Assembly: GCA_963777735.1 (NCBI GenBank)
Contig: CAVZRQ010000008.1
Span: forward strand, 1,550,001 to 1,614,000
From: ZC4RG30 sp963777735
GTDB lineage: Bacteria > Pseudomonadota > Gammaproteobacteria > Steroidobacterales > Steroidobacteraceae
Direction of reading: 5' to 3'
DNA length: 64,000 bases
Positions 35,298 through 45,948 of this stretch are shown one piece after another; position 1 is the first letter of the stretch, and each line of letters opens with the position of its first letter. The position numbers and the translations under genes are program-made. The notes beneath the pieces were generated by a model. It was not told the DNA's origin. It was given only the letters and a program-made list of their open reading frames with translations, and ran no database searches.

Positions 35298-38200
35298 CGG
35301 CAACTGGCTCCTGCTTCCGGCGCAGCACCAGCGCGCGGATCAGCACATAGAACACGGGCGTGAGGAACAGCCCGAAGAAGGTCACACCCAGCATGCCGGA
35401 GAACACCGCAACGCCCATGGCATGGCGCATCTCGGACCCTGCACCGGAGGAGAAAATCAGCGGCACCACACCCATGATGAAGGCCAGCGAGGTCATGATG
35501 ATGGGGCGCAGGCGCAGGCGGCAGGCCTCGATGGCGGCATCGAGCGGCTTGCGCCCCTGCTCTTCCAGATGCACCGCGAACTCGACGATCAGGATCGCGT
35601 TCTTGCACGCGAGCCCGACCAGCACGATGAAACCCACCTTGGTGAAGATGTTGTTGTCACCGCCGGTGAGCCACAGACCGGCTATTGCCGACACGATGCA
35701 CATCGGCACGATGAGGATCACCGCCAGCGGCAGCGTCCAGCTTTCGTACTGTGCGGCCAGCACCAGGAAGGCGAGCAGCACGCACAACGGGAAGATCAGC
35801 GTGGAACTGCCACGCGAGAGGATTTCCTGGTAGCTGAGGTCCGTCCACTCGAAGGCCACACCGGCGGGCAGCCGCTCGCGCGCCACCTTCTCCAGCGCAT
35901 CGAGCGCTGCAGATGAACTGGTGCCGGGTGCAGCCTGGCCGTTGATGTCGGCCGCCAGATAGCCGTTGTAGTGCGTGACACTGTCGGGACCGACGCTGTC
36001 TTTCACCGTCATGACCGAGCCCAGCGGCACCATCTCGCCCTTGGCATTGCGGGTCTTGAGATCGAGGATCTGCTCCTTGCGCGCGCGGAACGGCGCATCG
36101 GCCTGCGCAATCACCTGGTAGCTCCGACCGAACAGGTTGAGGTCATTGACGTACATCGAGCCGAGGTACGTCTGCAGGGCATCGAACACATTGGCCAGCG
36201 GCACGTCGTCGCGCTTCGCCTTCACGCGATCGATGTCCGCGTAGATCTGCGGCACGTTGACAAGGTAACCCGAATACACACCCGTGACGCCGGGCGTCTG
36301 GTTGGCGGCGGCGAGGAAATCCTGCAGCACGCGGTTCAGCCCCTGATAACCCAGCGAGCTGCGATCCTCGATCTGCATCTTGAAGCCGCCCAGCGTGCCC
36401 ATGCCCATCACCGGCGGCGGCAGCGCCACACCCACGTAGGCATCCTCGATGCTGAACAGCTTGCCCTGCAGGCTCTGCTGGATCTCGCCGGCAGATTGCC
36501 CCTTGCCACGCGTGGCCTGGGGATCCAGCGTCGCGAAGATCACGCCGCTGTTCGACGCCACGCCGAAGCCCGAGGTCACGTTCATGCCCGAGAACGCGAT
36601 GACGGACTCCACGCCCGGCTCGGCGCCGATGATGTCGCTCATGCGGCGGATGACTTCCTCGGTGCGGCTCAGCGATGCGGCATCGGGCAGCTGCGCGAAG
36701 GCGATGACGTAGTCCTTGTCCTGCACCGGCACGAAGCCATCCGGCACACGCAGGAAACCAAGCCCACCGACGGCCAGCAGGCCGAGATACGCCACCACGG
36801 CGATGACGGACTTGCGCAGCACCCAGGCCACGCCGCGGCCGTAGCGTTCGGAGGCATTCTTGAAGAAGCGGTTGAACGGCCGGAAGATCCAGCCCGCGCC
36901 GCGATCGATGACGCGGGTGGCGAGGTCGGGCTTCGCGTCATGCGGCTTCAGCAGCGCGGCCGCCAGCGCCGGCGACAGCGTCAGCGAGTTGAACGCGGAG
37001 ATCAGCGTCGAGATCGCGATCGTTACGGCGAACTGGCGATAGAACTCGCCGGTCAGCCCACCGAGGAAGGCGATCGGGATGAACACGGCCGTGAGCACCA
37101 GCGCGATGGCGATGATCGGGCCACTGACTTCGTCCATCGCGCGGAACGTGGCATCCCGCGGCGAAAACCCGGCCGCGATATTGCGCTCCACGTTCTCGAC
37201 AACCACGATGGCATCGTCCACGACGATGCCGATGGCGAGCACCAGCCCGAACAGCGACAACGTGTTGATCGAGAATCCGGCCAGCAGCAGCACTGCAAAG
37301 GTGCCAACGATCGACACCGGCACCGCCGCCAGCGGAATGATGGAAGCGCGCCAGCTCTGCAGGAACAGCACCACCACGAGCACGACCAGGATCAGCGCTT
37401 CGACCAGCGTCTCCACTACCGCCTTGATCGAATCCCGCACGAAATTCGTGGGATCGTAGATGACGCGGTATTCCAGGCCCTCCGGGAAATTTCGCGCCAT
37501 GTCGGCCATCGTGGCCTTCACATCGGTGGACAACTGCAGCGCATTCGAGCCCGGCGCCTGGAAGATGGCAATGGCCACCGCGGGCATCTTGTCGAGATAT
37601 CCCACGATGCCGTAATCGGCGGTGCCGAGCTCGATGCGGGCCACATCCTTGAGCCGCGTGATCTCGCCGTTTCCACCGGTCTTGATGATGATTTCGCCGA
37701 ACTCTTCTTCGGAGGCCAGGCGGCCATAGGCATTGACCAGCAGCTGCTGGTCCACACCCGCCTGCATGGGCTCTGCGCCCACCACGCCCGCGGCCACCTG
37801 CACGTTCTGCTCGCGCACGGCGGCCACCACGTCGCCGGCCGTCATGTTGCGCGCGGCGATCTTCTGCGGATCCAGCCACAGGCGCATGGCATAGCTGCCG
37901 CCGCCGAACACTTCCACCTGGCCCATGCCGGGAATGCGCGCGAGGGAATCGCGCACCTGCAGCTCGGCGTAGTTGCGCAGGTATTTGAGGTCGTAGCGAT
38001 TCTGCGGCGAGATCAGCTGCACGAACAGCGTGATGTCGGAATTGCTCTTGATGGTGGTGACGCCGATGCGACGCACTTCCTCGGGGAGTTTGGTCAGCGC
38101 CTGTGCCACGCGGTTCTGCACACGCACCTGGGCCTGATCGGCATCGGTGCCACTCTTGAAGGTCACGGTGAGCTGCATCGCGCCGGAAGACGAAGACTGC

Positions 38201-38445
38201 GACGACATGTAGAGCATGTCTTCGACGCCATTGATGGCCTGCTCCAGCGGGGCCGCCACGGTCTCGGCAACCACGGCAGGGCTCGCGCCGGGATAGGCGG
38301 TGGCCACGACCACCGAGGGCGGCGCGACCTCGGGATACTCGCTGATCGGCAGCTGCTGCAGAGAAATCAGGCCAGCGAGGAAGATGATGATCGAGATGAC
38401 GCCCGCGAAGATCGGGCGATCAATGAAGAAATGGGCGAACTTCAC
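35290..38445 (-). CDS. RND multidrug efflux pump, inner membrane transporter (HAE1/MexB-like)
   Basis: 1051 residues, standard length for AcrB/MexB proteins. The first helix begins FAHFFIDRPIFAGVISIII, and the proton-relay Asp pair in TM4 is intact in AIGIVVDDAIVVVENVERN. Large periplasmic porter loops follow each of the two halves (SGTDADQAQVRVQNRV; MNVTSGFG in the second), and the C-terminal half has FMGVVPLIFSSGAGSE. Exports amphiphilic drugs or host compounds using the proton gradient. The start codon is GTG (38443-38445) 20 bases after the adaptor stop. Middle gene of the adaptor-pump-duct operon. Confidence 0.97.
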   Translation of the reverse strand: MKFAHFFIDRPIFAGVISIIIFLAGLISLQQLPISEYPEVAPPSVVVATAYPGASPAVVAETVAAPLEQAINGVEDMLYMSSQSSSSGAMQLTVTFKSGTDADQAQVRVQNRVAQALTKLPEEVRRIGVTTIKSNSDITLFVQLISPQNRYDLKYLRNYAELQVRDSLARIPGMGQVEVFGGGSYAMRLWLDPQKIAARNMTAGDVVAAVREQNVQVAAGVVGAEPMQAGVDQQLLVNAYGRLASEEEFGEIIIKTGGNGEITRLKDVARIELGTADYGIVGYLDKMPAVAIAIFQAPGSNALQLSTDVKATMADMARNFPEGLEYRVIYDPTNFVRDSIKAVVETLVEALILVVLVVVLFLQSWRASIIPLAAVPVSIVGTFAVLLLAGFSINTLSLFGLVLAIGIVVDDAIVVVENVERNIAAGFSPRDATFRAMDEVSGPIIAIALVLTAVFIPIAFLGGLTGEFYRQFAVTIAISTLISAFNSLTLSPALAAALLKPHDAKPDLATRVIDRGAGWIFRPFNRFFKNASERYGRGVAWVLRKSVIAVVAYLGLLAVGGLGFLRVPDGFVPVQDKDYVIAFAQLPDAASLSRTEEVIRRMSDIIGAEPGVESVIAFSGMNVTSGFGVASNSGVIFATLDPQATRGKGQSAGEIQQSLQGKLFSIEDAYVGVALPPPVMGMGTLGGFKMQIEDRSSLGYQGLNRVLQDFLAAANQTPGVTGVYSGYLVNVPQIYADIDRVKAKRDDVPLANVFDALQTYLGSMYVNDLNLFGRSYQVIAQADAPFRARKEQILDLKTRNAKGEMVPLGSVMTVKDSVGPDSVTHYNGYLAADINGQAAPGTSSSAALDALEKVARERLPAGVAFEWTDLSYQEILSRGSSTLIFPLCVLLAFLVLAAQYESWTLPLAVILIVPMCIVSAIAGLWLTGGDNNIFTKVGFIVLVGLACKNAILIVEFAVHLEEQGRKPLDAAIEACRLRLRPIIMTSLAFIMGVVPLIFSSGAGSEMRHAMGVAVFSGMLGVTFFGLFLTPVFYVLIRALVLRRKQEPVADV

Positions 38446-38464
38446 GGGTGCGGCTCCGGTGGCT

Positions 38465-39661
38465 TCAGCCAGCTGCCGGCGCAGCGGGGGCCACCGGTGC
38501 CTGGTCTTCCATCGAGACGACCACCGGCTTGACCACCATGCCCGGACGCACGCGCTGCAGGCCGTTGACCACGATGCGCTCGCCGGCTTTCAGCCCCTCA
38601 CGCACCACGCGCAGGCCATCCACCATCGGGCCGGTGTCCACGGCGCGATACTCGAGCTTGTCGCCCGCCGCGACCACCAGCACATAGCGACGATCCTGAT
38701 CGGTGGAGATGGCGCGATCGTTGATCAGCAGGCCCTTGTAGGCCGCCCGCCCGATCAGCCGCACGCGCACCGTCATGCCCGGCGTGAGGTGGCGGTCGGG
38801 GTTTGGAAATACGGCGCGCCCCAGCAGAGTGCCGGTGCCTGTCTGGACACGGTTGTCCACGAAGTCCATGTAGCCCAGGTGGCTGAATTCCGTCTCGTTG
38901 CCCACCGCCATCTGCACGGGATTCTTTGCTTCGCGGGAAATCGGCCGCGTGCCATCGCGCGCGAGATCCATGTACTTCAGGTAATCCTGCTCTGCGGCTT
39001 CGAAGTAGGCATACATCGGCTGCAACGAGACCACCACGGCAAGGCGCGTGGCCGAGCCGCCCGGACCACCGGACACCAGATTGCCCGGCGTGACTTCCGC
39101 GCGCCCGATGCGACCGGTGATGGGCGACACGATGCGGGTGTAGGCCAGGTTGAGCCGCGCCACTTCGACTGCGGCGTCCATCGCGCGCACGGCTGCGAGC
39201 GCGTTGCGACTCGCAGCCACGCGCTGATCATATTCTTCACGCGAGACTGCACGCGAAGTCAGCAGCTTCTCGACGCGAGTCAGGTCGGTGGCGGCGAGCT
39301 CAGCGGACGTGCGGCTCTGTTCCTGCTGTGCCTGCGCTCGTTCGAGTTCTGCCTGGAACGGCCGCGGATCGATCTGGAACAGCAGCTCCCCTTTCTTCAC
39401 TTCCTTGCCTTCGGTGAAGGCCACGGTCTGCAGTACGCCCGACACCTGCGGACGGATCTCGACGGTGTTCACGGCCTCCAGGCGGCCGGTGTATTCATCC
39501 CATTCGGTGATGTCGCGTTCGGCCACCTCGGCCACGCTGACTTCCATCGGCGGCGGCGGCCCGGCGGGCGGCGCCTTGCTGCAGGCGGCAAGCCCGAGCG
39601 CAACCCATGCGGCGAGAACGGAAATGCGAAGCGACGGACGGCGGGAGACTTTGGCTGGCAT
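38465..39661 (-). CDS. RND efflux periplasmic adaptor (MexA/AcrA-like lipoprotein)
   Basis: 398 residues. Lipoprotein signal with lipobox LAAC (GLAACSKAPPAGPPPP). The lipoyl/hairpin/barrel arrangement is seen in YTGRLEAVNTVEIRPQVSG, a coiled hairpin rich in Gln/Ala/Glu (about 100-170), RIVSPITGRIGRAEVTPGNLV and the membrane-proximal DRRYVLVVAAGDKL. It bridges pump and outer-membrane duct. Start ATG 39659-39661 (MPAKVSRRPS). First gene of the operon, facing the HxlR regulator gene across a 75-base promoter region. Confidence 0.95.
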   Translation of the reverse strand: MPAKVSRRPSLRISVLAAWVALGLAACSKAPPAGPPPPMEVSVAEVAERDITEWDEYTGRLEAVNTVEIRPQVSGVLQTVAFTEGKEVKKGELLFQIDPRPFQAELERAQAQQEQSRTSAELAATDLTRVEKLLTSRAVSREEYDQRVAASRNALAAVRAMDAAVEVARLNLAYTRIVSPITGRIGRAEVTPGNLVSGGPGGSATRLAVVVSLQPMYAYFEAAEQDYLKYMDLARDGTRPISREAKNPVQMAVGNETEFSHLGYMDFVDNRVQTGTGTLLGRAVFPNPDRHLTPGMTVRVRLIGRAAYKGLLINDRAISTDQDRRYVLVVAAGDKLEYRAVDTGPMVDGLRVVREGLKAGERIVVNGLQRVRPGMVVKPVVVSMEDQAPVAPAAPAAG

Positions 39662-39670
39662 GAGACTGGT

Positions 39671-39705
39671 GGTACACTTTTGGTTGCAGGCCACAAAAAT
39701 ATACC
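39671..39705. promoter_or_regulatory. Imperfect inverted repeat between RND operon and hxlR gene
   Basis: GGTACACTTTTGG on the left and CCACAAAAATATACC on the right form an interrupted palindrome (10 of the first 13 bases match when the right arm is reversed). It sits between the two divergent starts (39661 and 39737) and is a plausible HxlR operator controlling both directions. Confidence 0.5.
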
Positions 39706-39736
39706 GGCTATCCTACCCTTACAAGAAGGCACATTC

Positions 39737-40180
39737 ATGTCACCACGCAGCAAGAGTGAATTCGTCATGTGCGACGAGGGCAACTGCGCGCCGATCCGCG
39801 AAATCCTGGATCGTGTCGGGGATAAATGGAGCCTTTACATCATCGCCACACTGCATGGTGGTGCACTGCGATTCAGCGAGATCAAACGCGAAGTGGATGG
39901 TATCTCACAGCGCATGCTGACGCTGACACTGCGCAGCCTGGAGCGCGACGGCCTGCTGACCCGCACGGTTTCCTCGTCAACACCCCTGCGGGTCGACTAC
40001 GAATTGACCATGCTGGGGCACTCGTTGCGTGCGCCGATCGTGGGGCTGATCACCTGGGCCATCGAAAACCGCAGCCGGATGGAGAAGGCCCGGTCTGCTT
40101 TTGACCGCAGTGCGACACACCGTGCCGCCACAACGAAAACGGCCGCAACATCCACCCGAAGGATGACTGCGGCCGCCTGA
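39737..40180 (+). CDS. HxlR family transcriptional regulator
   Basis: 147 residues, one winged helix: DRVGDKWSLYIIATLHGGALRFSEIKREVDGISQRMLT is the HxlR signature, followed by LRSLERDGLLTR and the wing. Cys12 and Cys17 near the start (MCDEGNCAPI) precede the HTH; N-terminal Cys in this family can sense electrophiles or oxidants. The C-terminal tail is Thr/Ala/Arg-rich and probably disordered. Placed divergently from the RND operon, so it likely controls it. The start is the first ATG with family sequence. Confidence 0.92.
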   Translation: MSPRSKSEFVMCDEGNCAPIREILDRVGDKWSLYIIATLHGGALRFSEIKREVDGISQRMLTLTLRSLERDGLLTRTVSSSTPLRVDYELTMLGHSLRAPIVGLITWAIENRSRMEKARSAFDRSATHRAATTKTAATSTRRMTAAA

Positions 40181-40210
40181 CAGGCCCGCGTGGCCTGCTT
40201 CAACGCAGGC
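40140..40210. terminator. Two hairpins between convergent hxlR and MTHFR-like genes
   Basis: CGGCCGCA/TGCGGCCG (40140-40147 with 40168-40175) lies in the last codons of the regulator gene, and GCCTGC/GCAGGC (40193-40198 with 40205-40210) directly adjoins the stop of the opposite gene. Neither has a strong T-run. Confidence 0.35.
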
Positions 40211-41121
40211 TTACAGCTTGACGTCGAAGTCGCCGTCCTTGTCGTTGACGGTGAATCGACCAGCCTGCACGGCCGAGACCCACTTGGTGGTCTTGAGGAA
40301 GCCGCCGAAGGCGAACATGTGCACGCCGGCGAACTTCGACGCGCCGCTGCCCTGCGATGATGCAATCTGCGTCACCACTTCTTCCGGGCCGCTGTCGCGC
40401 AGCAGCGCGCCAACGAGGCTCGCCTTGCCGCTGGTCAGCGCGCGCATCGAAGCGCCCGCGCCACAGATCTTGGCAAAACGCAGCAGCGTCTTGATGCCTG
40501 GCAGGACCAGCAAGGCCGGCACGCACCGGATTCACGATGCCATTGGCACGCAGCAGTTTTTCCCACTGGATGATGGGATCGGATTCGAAGCAGACCTGCG
40601 TCATGAACGTGAGGTCGAAGCCCTGCTCCTTCGAGAGCTGCGACCTTGCGCGCTTCGTACTGGCGCTGCTGCTCGACCGTCATGTGAGGATGGCCCTCGG
40701 GATGGCCAGCCATGCAGATCGACTTGATGCCGGCTGCGGTGAGCTCACCGGTTTCGAGCATGCCGATGGTGGAATCGAAGGCGCCTTCCGGAGCAGGCAT
40801 GTCGCCGGCAATCAGCAGCATCTTGGTGCAGCCGGCCACCTTGGTGAGCTTGCGGGCGATCTCCGCCACTTCGGCGCGATCCTTCACGCGGCGTGCCGGC
40901 ACATGCGGCACGGGATTCAGACCCGCTTCGCGCACGGCCTTCGCCGCTTCGGTCAGATCATCCCAGGTCTGGTTCGGGAACAGGGCGATGAAGATGTCCG
41001 TGCCCTTCGGCACGAGCGTGGCGGCTTCGGCCAGATCGCCGGTGTCCTTGCAGGTCATCTCGATCGAGGCGTTCTGGAGCAGCGCGCGGATCTCGGCGCT
41101 GGTGGCTGTGACTACGGACAT
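40211..41121 (-). CDS. Methylenetetrahydrofolate reductase-like (MetF family) protein, two frameshifts
   Basis: Resembles the PF02219 barrel of MTHFR, about 303 codons. The first frame gives SIEMTCKDTGDLAEAATLVPKGTD, VPHVPARRVKDRAEV, KMLLIAGDMPAPEGAFDST and CMAGHPEGHP. Indels near 40630 and 40505 shift to FMTQVCFESDPIIQWEKLLR, then GIKTLLRFAKICGAG to TVNDKDGDFDVKL. MTHFR members use FAD and folates; this distant one may be a demethylase-side or C1-pathway reductase, so I give no symbol. AAGGAG lies 10 bases before the ATG. Its start overlaps the end of the GloVer-repeat gene by ten bases. Confidence 0.75.
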
Positions 41122-42702
41122 GCTGTGAAAATCTCCTTGAGGTTCTTTCTGAACAGCAGCGCCGCAAGCAGCAGGAGTAACAGCACCGACATGGAGCCGG
41201 CGCCGCCGCCGCCGTCGACAGTCTCGAGCGGTGGCGCATTGACAGTAAGGGTCGTGTACGCGTTGCGCAGAACCCCCGCACCGTCGGTGCAACTGAGCAC
41301 GTAAGTATAGATTCCGGGGGAAGTCGGTGCCACCGAAAGCGTGCCCGAGGTGGTGGTGTCGCCGTTGGTCCACGCGCCTGCGGCCGTGCAGGTGGCTGCA
41401 GTGGGCGATGACCACGTCAGCGTTGCACTGCTGCCCCGGGTGATCTCTGTCTCCGACAAGGACAATTCGACCGGCAGAACACCATTGCTGCCGACGTCAA
41501 GCTTGAAGATCACGCCCTGGCCCTGGACGGAATCCGAATAGGTCACGCCGTAGATGCTGTTGTTGGCCAGCAGCAATGTTCCATAGGGCCCGGAACCATC
41601 GGCCGACGAATCGACGAATCCATGCAGCAGCTTGAACTGACCGTTGGTGTCGATGCGCCATGCGGAGCCGAGATTGAGATAGCCGCCGCGCTCGGTGGTG
41701 CCGTAGAAATTGCCGGCCGGATCCTGGATGACGCCAGCGAGCGGAAACCCGCCGTCGCTCGAAGGTCCGGTGAACGCATGCACCACGGAAACCACGCCGG
41801 CAGGCGTGATCCGGTAGACCGTGCCGTGGCCGCCGGGACCACCCTGGTAGGCGGTGCCGTAGTAATTGCCATCGGCTGCCAGCAGCAATGCGGAGCGGGG
41901 ATTCGCCCCAGTGGTGTTGACGGCCACGCCATCGGTGTTGAAGGCCGACAGGCTCGGGAAGGAAAAGAGCGAAGTGAAAACGCCGGCCGTCGTGATCTTG
42001 TAGATCGTGCCGCGATTGCCGGAACCGCCCTGCAGCGTCGTGCCATAGAGCGCGCCATCACTGCCCACGATCAACTGACCCTGCGGGTGATCTCCGTTGG
42101 CGCCGTCGAACTGATGGATGATCGCGAAGTCGCTGCCATCCAGGTTCATGCGGAAGATGGTGCCATTGTCGTTGACGCCGCCGCGCATCGTCGTGCCATA
42201 GAGCTTGCCGTCTGGCGCCTGCACCAGGCCCGTGTACGGCAGCGCTGCGTCGGTTCTGGTCACTGCCGAAAGAGTGCAGCAAGGTGTACTGGCCAGCGAG
42301 CGTCACGCGGAAAACCGTGCCGGCGCCCTCGGCACCGCCGAGAAACGTCGTGCCGTAGAGATGGCCATCATTCGCCTGGATCAATCCCGCGAAGGCAGAG
42401 ATGCCTTCGGTGCCCTCGGCGGCAAACGAGTAATGCGCGGTAAGCGTGCCGTCCGGGGCCAGTTTGCCCACTGCGCCATACTGCTTGCCACCGCTGGCCG
42501 ACACGAAATAGATGTTGCCGTCATTGGCGAGCAGCAGATCACTGCGGATGGCGACAGGCCGGTCGACGATTGTTGCTGTCGGAACGGCACCAATCAGGTT
42601 CGCTTCCTGCGAGCGCGCGTGCGCCGGCAACTGGATGGCGAGGCACGCCAGCGCCAGGGAAGAGGTGGCGACCAGGCGTCGCAGGCGGTCGGAAATCAGC
42701 AT
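41112..42702 (-). CDS. GloVer-repeat beta-propeller surface protein with Ig-like domain and GlyGly-CTERM-like tail, one frameshift
   Basis: About 530 codons. Signal peptide MLISDRLRRLVATSSLALACLA to about residue 30. Seven repeats of roughly 50 residues follow with the pattern DGxLYGTTxxGGxxxxGTVFRI and then LHSF, enough for one seven-bladed propeller. An Ig-like domain (PVELSLSETEITRGSSATLTW, Cys pair) comes next, and the end VDGGGGAGS, hydrophobic LLLLLLAALLF and basic RKNLKE looks like a GlyGly-CTERM sorting tail. One indel near 42270 separates repeat 2 from repeat 3. Start ATG 42702 or GTG 42711. Probably surface-displayed; ligand unknown. Confidence 0.8.
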
Positions 42703-42781
42703 CAGGAACACCGCTGGCCGTTGGGCGCGGCATTACAGCACAGTCGCGCGTGCCCAGTGAAGCTCTCCCGCCCGGCCAGAA

Positions 42782-44048
42782 CTATTCGTAGCGCAGAGCG
42801 TCTATGGGCACCAGATTGGCGGCCTTGCTGGCCGGCAGGATGCCGAAACCCATGCCGATCAGCATCGAGAACAGGCAGGAGCCCACCACCGCCCACCAGG
42901 GCACTGCGGGCGGCGGAAAGTTCGGAATCAGCGCCGCGATGCCGATAGGCCAGCGCAAAACCCAGGATGCATGCCGATGATGCCGCCGATCACGGCCAGC
43001 AGCATCGCCTCGATCAGGAACTGCAGCAGGATGAAACGGCGCGGCGCGCCCAGCGCCTTGGCGATGCCGATCTCGCGGGTGCGCTCGGTGACCGACACCA
43101 GCATGATGTTCATGATGCCGATGCCGCCTACCAGCAGCGAGATGCCGACAATGCCGGCCACCACCAGCGGTGATGGTGCTGGTGATCTGTGCTGAAGGTC
43201 TTGGCGATGGTGTCGGAGGCCTGCACCGGAAATCATCGGGGTCACCCGCCTTGATGCCGTGCGCGCGGCGGATCAGCGGCGATCACGCGCTGCTTCACGT
43301 TGGCGACCGCTTCGGATCGTCGACCACCGAAAAGGTGATGGAGAAATCCGGCCGCACCTGCGCGCTGGTGAAGGCCAGCGCGGTCTGGTAAGGCATCAGC
43401 ATGAAGCTGTCCAGGTTCTGGCCGAACACCTCGCCGCGCGACTCCATCACGCCGACCACCTTGAACCACTCGCGACCAATCTGCACGAACTCGCCCTCCG
43501 GGTTGTCCGGCATCTTCGAGGTCCTTGCGGATCTTGCTCGCCCAGCACCACCACGCGGCGGCGGCTCGTCGTCGTCGCTTTCGGTGATGAAGCGTCCGAG
43601 TGCGCGGGAACAGCTGCTGCACGTCCTGCAGGCTTTCCGTCGTGCCGTAGATCTGCCCGCCGCGCACTGCGGCCGGCGTAGGTCACCTGGCCCGCCGACA
43701 CGGGCAGCCATCGGCGTGATGTGCGGATGCCTTCCATGCGATAGCGCAGATCGTCGACATCGGAGAGCCGCAGCCGGTTGACCTGGCCGCGCAGCCGATC
43801 CTCCACCGAAGTCTCGGCGCGCAGCGTAAGCGTGCTGGAGCCGAGTCCGGCGAACTGCTGCGAAATGCTGGCCGACATGCCCTGCACCAGCGCGATCACG
43901 CAGATCACCGATGCCACGCCGATGATCACGCCCAGCATGGTGAGGAAGCTGCGCAGCCGGTGCGGCCTGGATGCTCGACATGGCCGAACGCAGGCATTCC
44001 TGCAGGGCATAGAACAGCCGCTTGGATGTGCCGACGTTATCTACCAAC

Positions 44049-44056
<8 letters not shown>
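42782..44056 (-). pseudogene. MacB-like ABC transporter permease, many frameshifts
   Basis: A four-helix FtsX/MacB permease spread over all three frames. Recognisable parts, in order: MSELVDNVGTSKRLFYALQECLRSA; LRSFLTMLGVIIGVASVICVIALVQG; LTLRAETSVEDRLRG; NPEGEFVQIGREWFKVVGVMESRGEVFG with the periplasmic domain; GIVGISLLVGGIGIMNIMLVSVTERTREIGIAKALG; the terminal LRYE then TAG. At least seven indels in 1.3 kb, more than any other locus here; the total is divisible by three. It overlaps the ATPase gene by eight bases. MacB-type permeases export macrolides, peptides or lipoproteins. Whether it is truly dead cannot be told without reads. Confidence 0.8.
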
Positions 44057-44719
<663 letters not shown>

Positions 44720-44723
<4 letters not shown>

Positions 44724-45948
44724 TTGGCTGCTGCTGCGCCTGTGGCTGCAGGGGCTGCAGTCGTTGCGGGATCTGCAGCCTTCGTCGTGACCCGATCACC
44801 GTCGCGCAGGAAGCGCAGCGTGCGTGCCGGACCGGTGATGATGCTGGCACCTTTTCCAGGCCCTTGGTCACGGCCACGTAGGTGTCGTCGGCCACGCCGG
44901 TTTCGACTTCGCGCTTGCTCGCCTTGCCATCCACCACGGTGAACACGCTGGACTTGGCGGGCACGTCCCGCTCCGGTGATTCTTCATACTGCAGCACCTG
45001 CACCGGCACCGCGACCGTTGGCGTGGCATCCGTGCCCAGCGTGACGATCTCCGCCCGGCAGCTCATACCGGTGTGGAACTGCAGATCATCGGATTTCGTC
45101 AGGCGGATCTTCACCAGGTAGCTCTTGCTCTGGCCCGACACCTGGTTGGGCGAAACCGCGACGGTCTCGACTGTTCCCTGCCAGGATTTGTCGGGGAATG
45201 CCGCAGGCACGATGCGCGCCGCCTGCCCCGGCACCACGCGCGCCACATCGGTTTCGTTCACGTTCACTTCGGCATAGAGATTGGTGGTGTCCGCGATCAC
45301 CAGCAGGTCGGAGCCGGCAATGCTGGTGGCGCTCGGCACGGCCGTCTCGCCGATCTTGATCTTCACGGCAGTGAGGCGACCGGAGATCGGCGCGCGCAGT
45401 TCGGTCTTGGCCAGCTGCTCGCGCGCCTCTTTCAGTGACGCTTCGGTCTGCTTCGCCTGTTGCATCGCGCTGCTCAGCTCCACCTTCGACTGATCGCGCG
45501 CGGAACGCACTTCGTCGTAGGTATTGGCATCGATCACGCCCGATTCGCGCAGCTGCTGGTAGCGACGCCATTTCGTTTCTGCGGTATCGGAGGCCACGCG
45601 CTGCCGCTCGATGGCCAGCTGCGAGCCCTGCAGCCCGGCTTCCAGCCGGTCGACCTGTGCGCGCACCGTGGCCGGATCCAGCCGCAGCAGCAGATCGCCC
45701 TTCTGCACCTGATCGCCTTCCTTGACGAACAGCTCCTGCACGCGGCCCATGACCTCGGACATGATGCGGATCTCGGTCTGGTAGATGAGGCTGCCGGAGG
45801 CCAGGATGGTTGGCGAGATGACATGCATCTCGACCGTTTCGATTTCCACTTCCTTCGCGTCGCCACCGCGCGTGACCTTCAGGACCACGGGCACGGTTAT
45901 CACCAGCGCCAGCGCCAGCAGTACCAATAACTTCTTCTTGCTTGTCAT
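44720..45948 (-). CDS. MacA-like efflux periplasmic adaptor, one frameshift near the C-terminus
   Basis: About 409 codons. N-terminal membrane anchor MTSKKKLLVLLALALVITV (no lipobox), then lipoyl and hairpin parts: SGSLIYQTEIRIMSEVMGRV, EGDQVQKGDLLLRLDP, a coiled coil (120-200), TELRAPISGRLTAVKIKIGETAV and the barrel region. The frame breaks near 44852: four T on the plus strand where five would restore LEKGASIITGPARTLRFLRDGDRV up to an AAAAK end. Length is two over a multiple of three, fitting one lost base. MacA adaptors connect the ABC pump to TolC. The start overlaps the YIP1 gene stop by ATGA. Confidence 0.9.

Noticed and set aside
35971..38532. 853-codon open frame on the plus strand opposite the RND pump gene
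   Set aside because: It mirrors a GC-rich pump gene, is rich in His/Arg/Asp as expected for a reverse-complement frame, has no domain, and the opposite strand encodes a full 1051-residue pump.
42702..42711. GTG at 42711 as start of the GloVer protein
   Set aside because: Possible, but the ATG at 42702 gives an equally good signal peptide; neither has a clear ribosome site, so I kept the ATG.
44852..44855. Programmed ribosomal frameshift in the MacA-like gene
   Set aside because: No slippery heptamer with stem-loop, and the same kind of break appears in many unrelated genes, so a sequence error is simpler.
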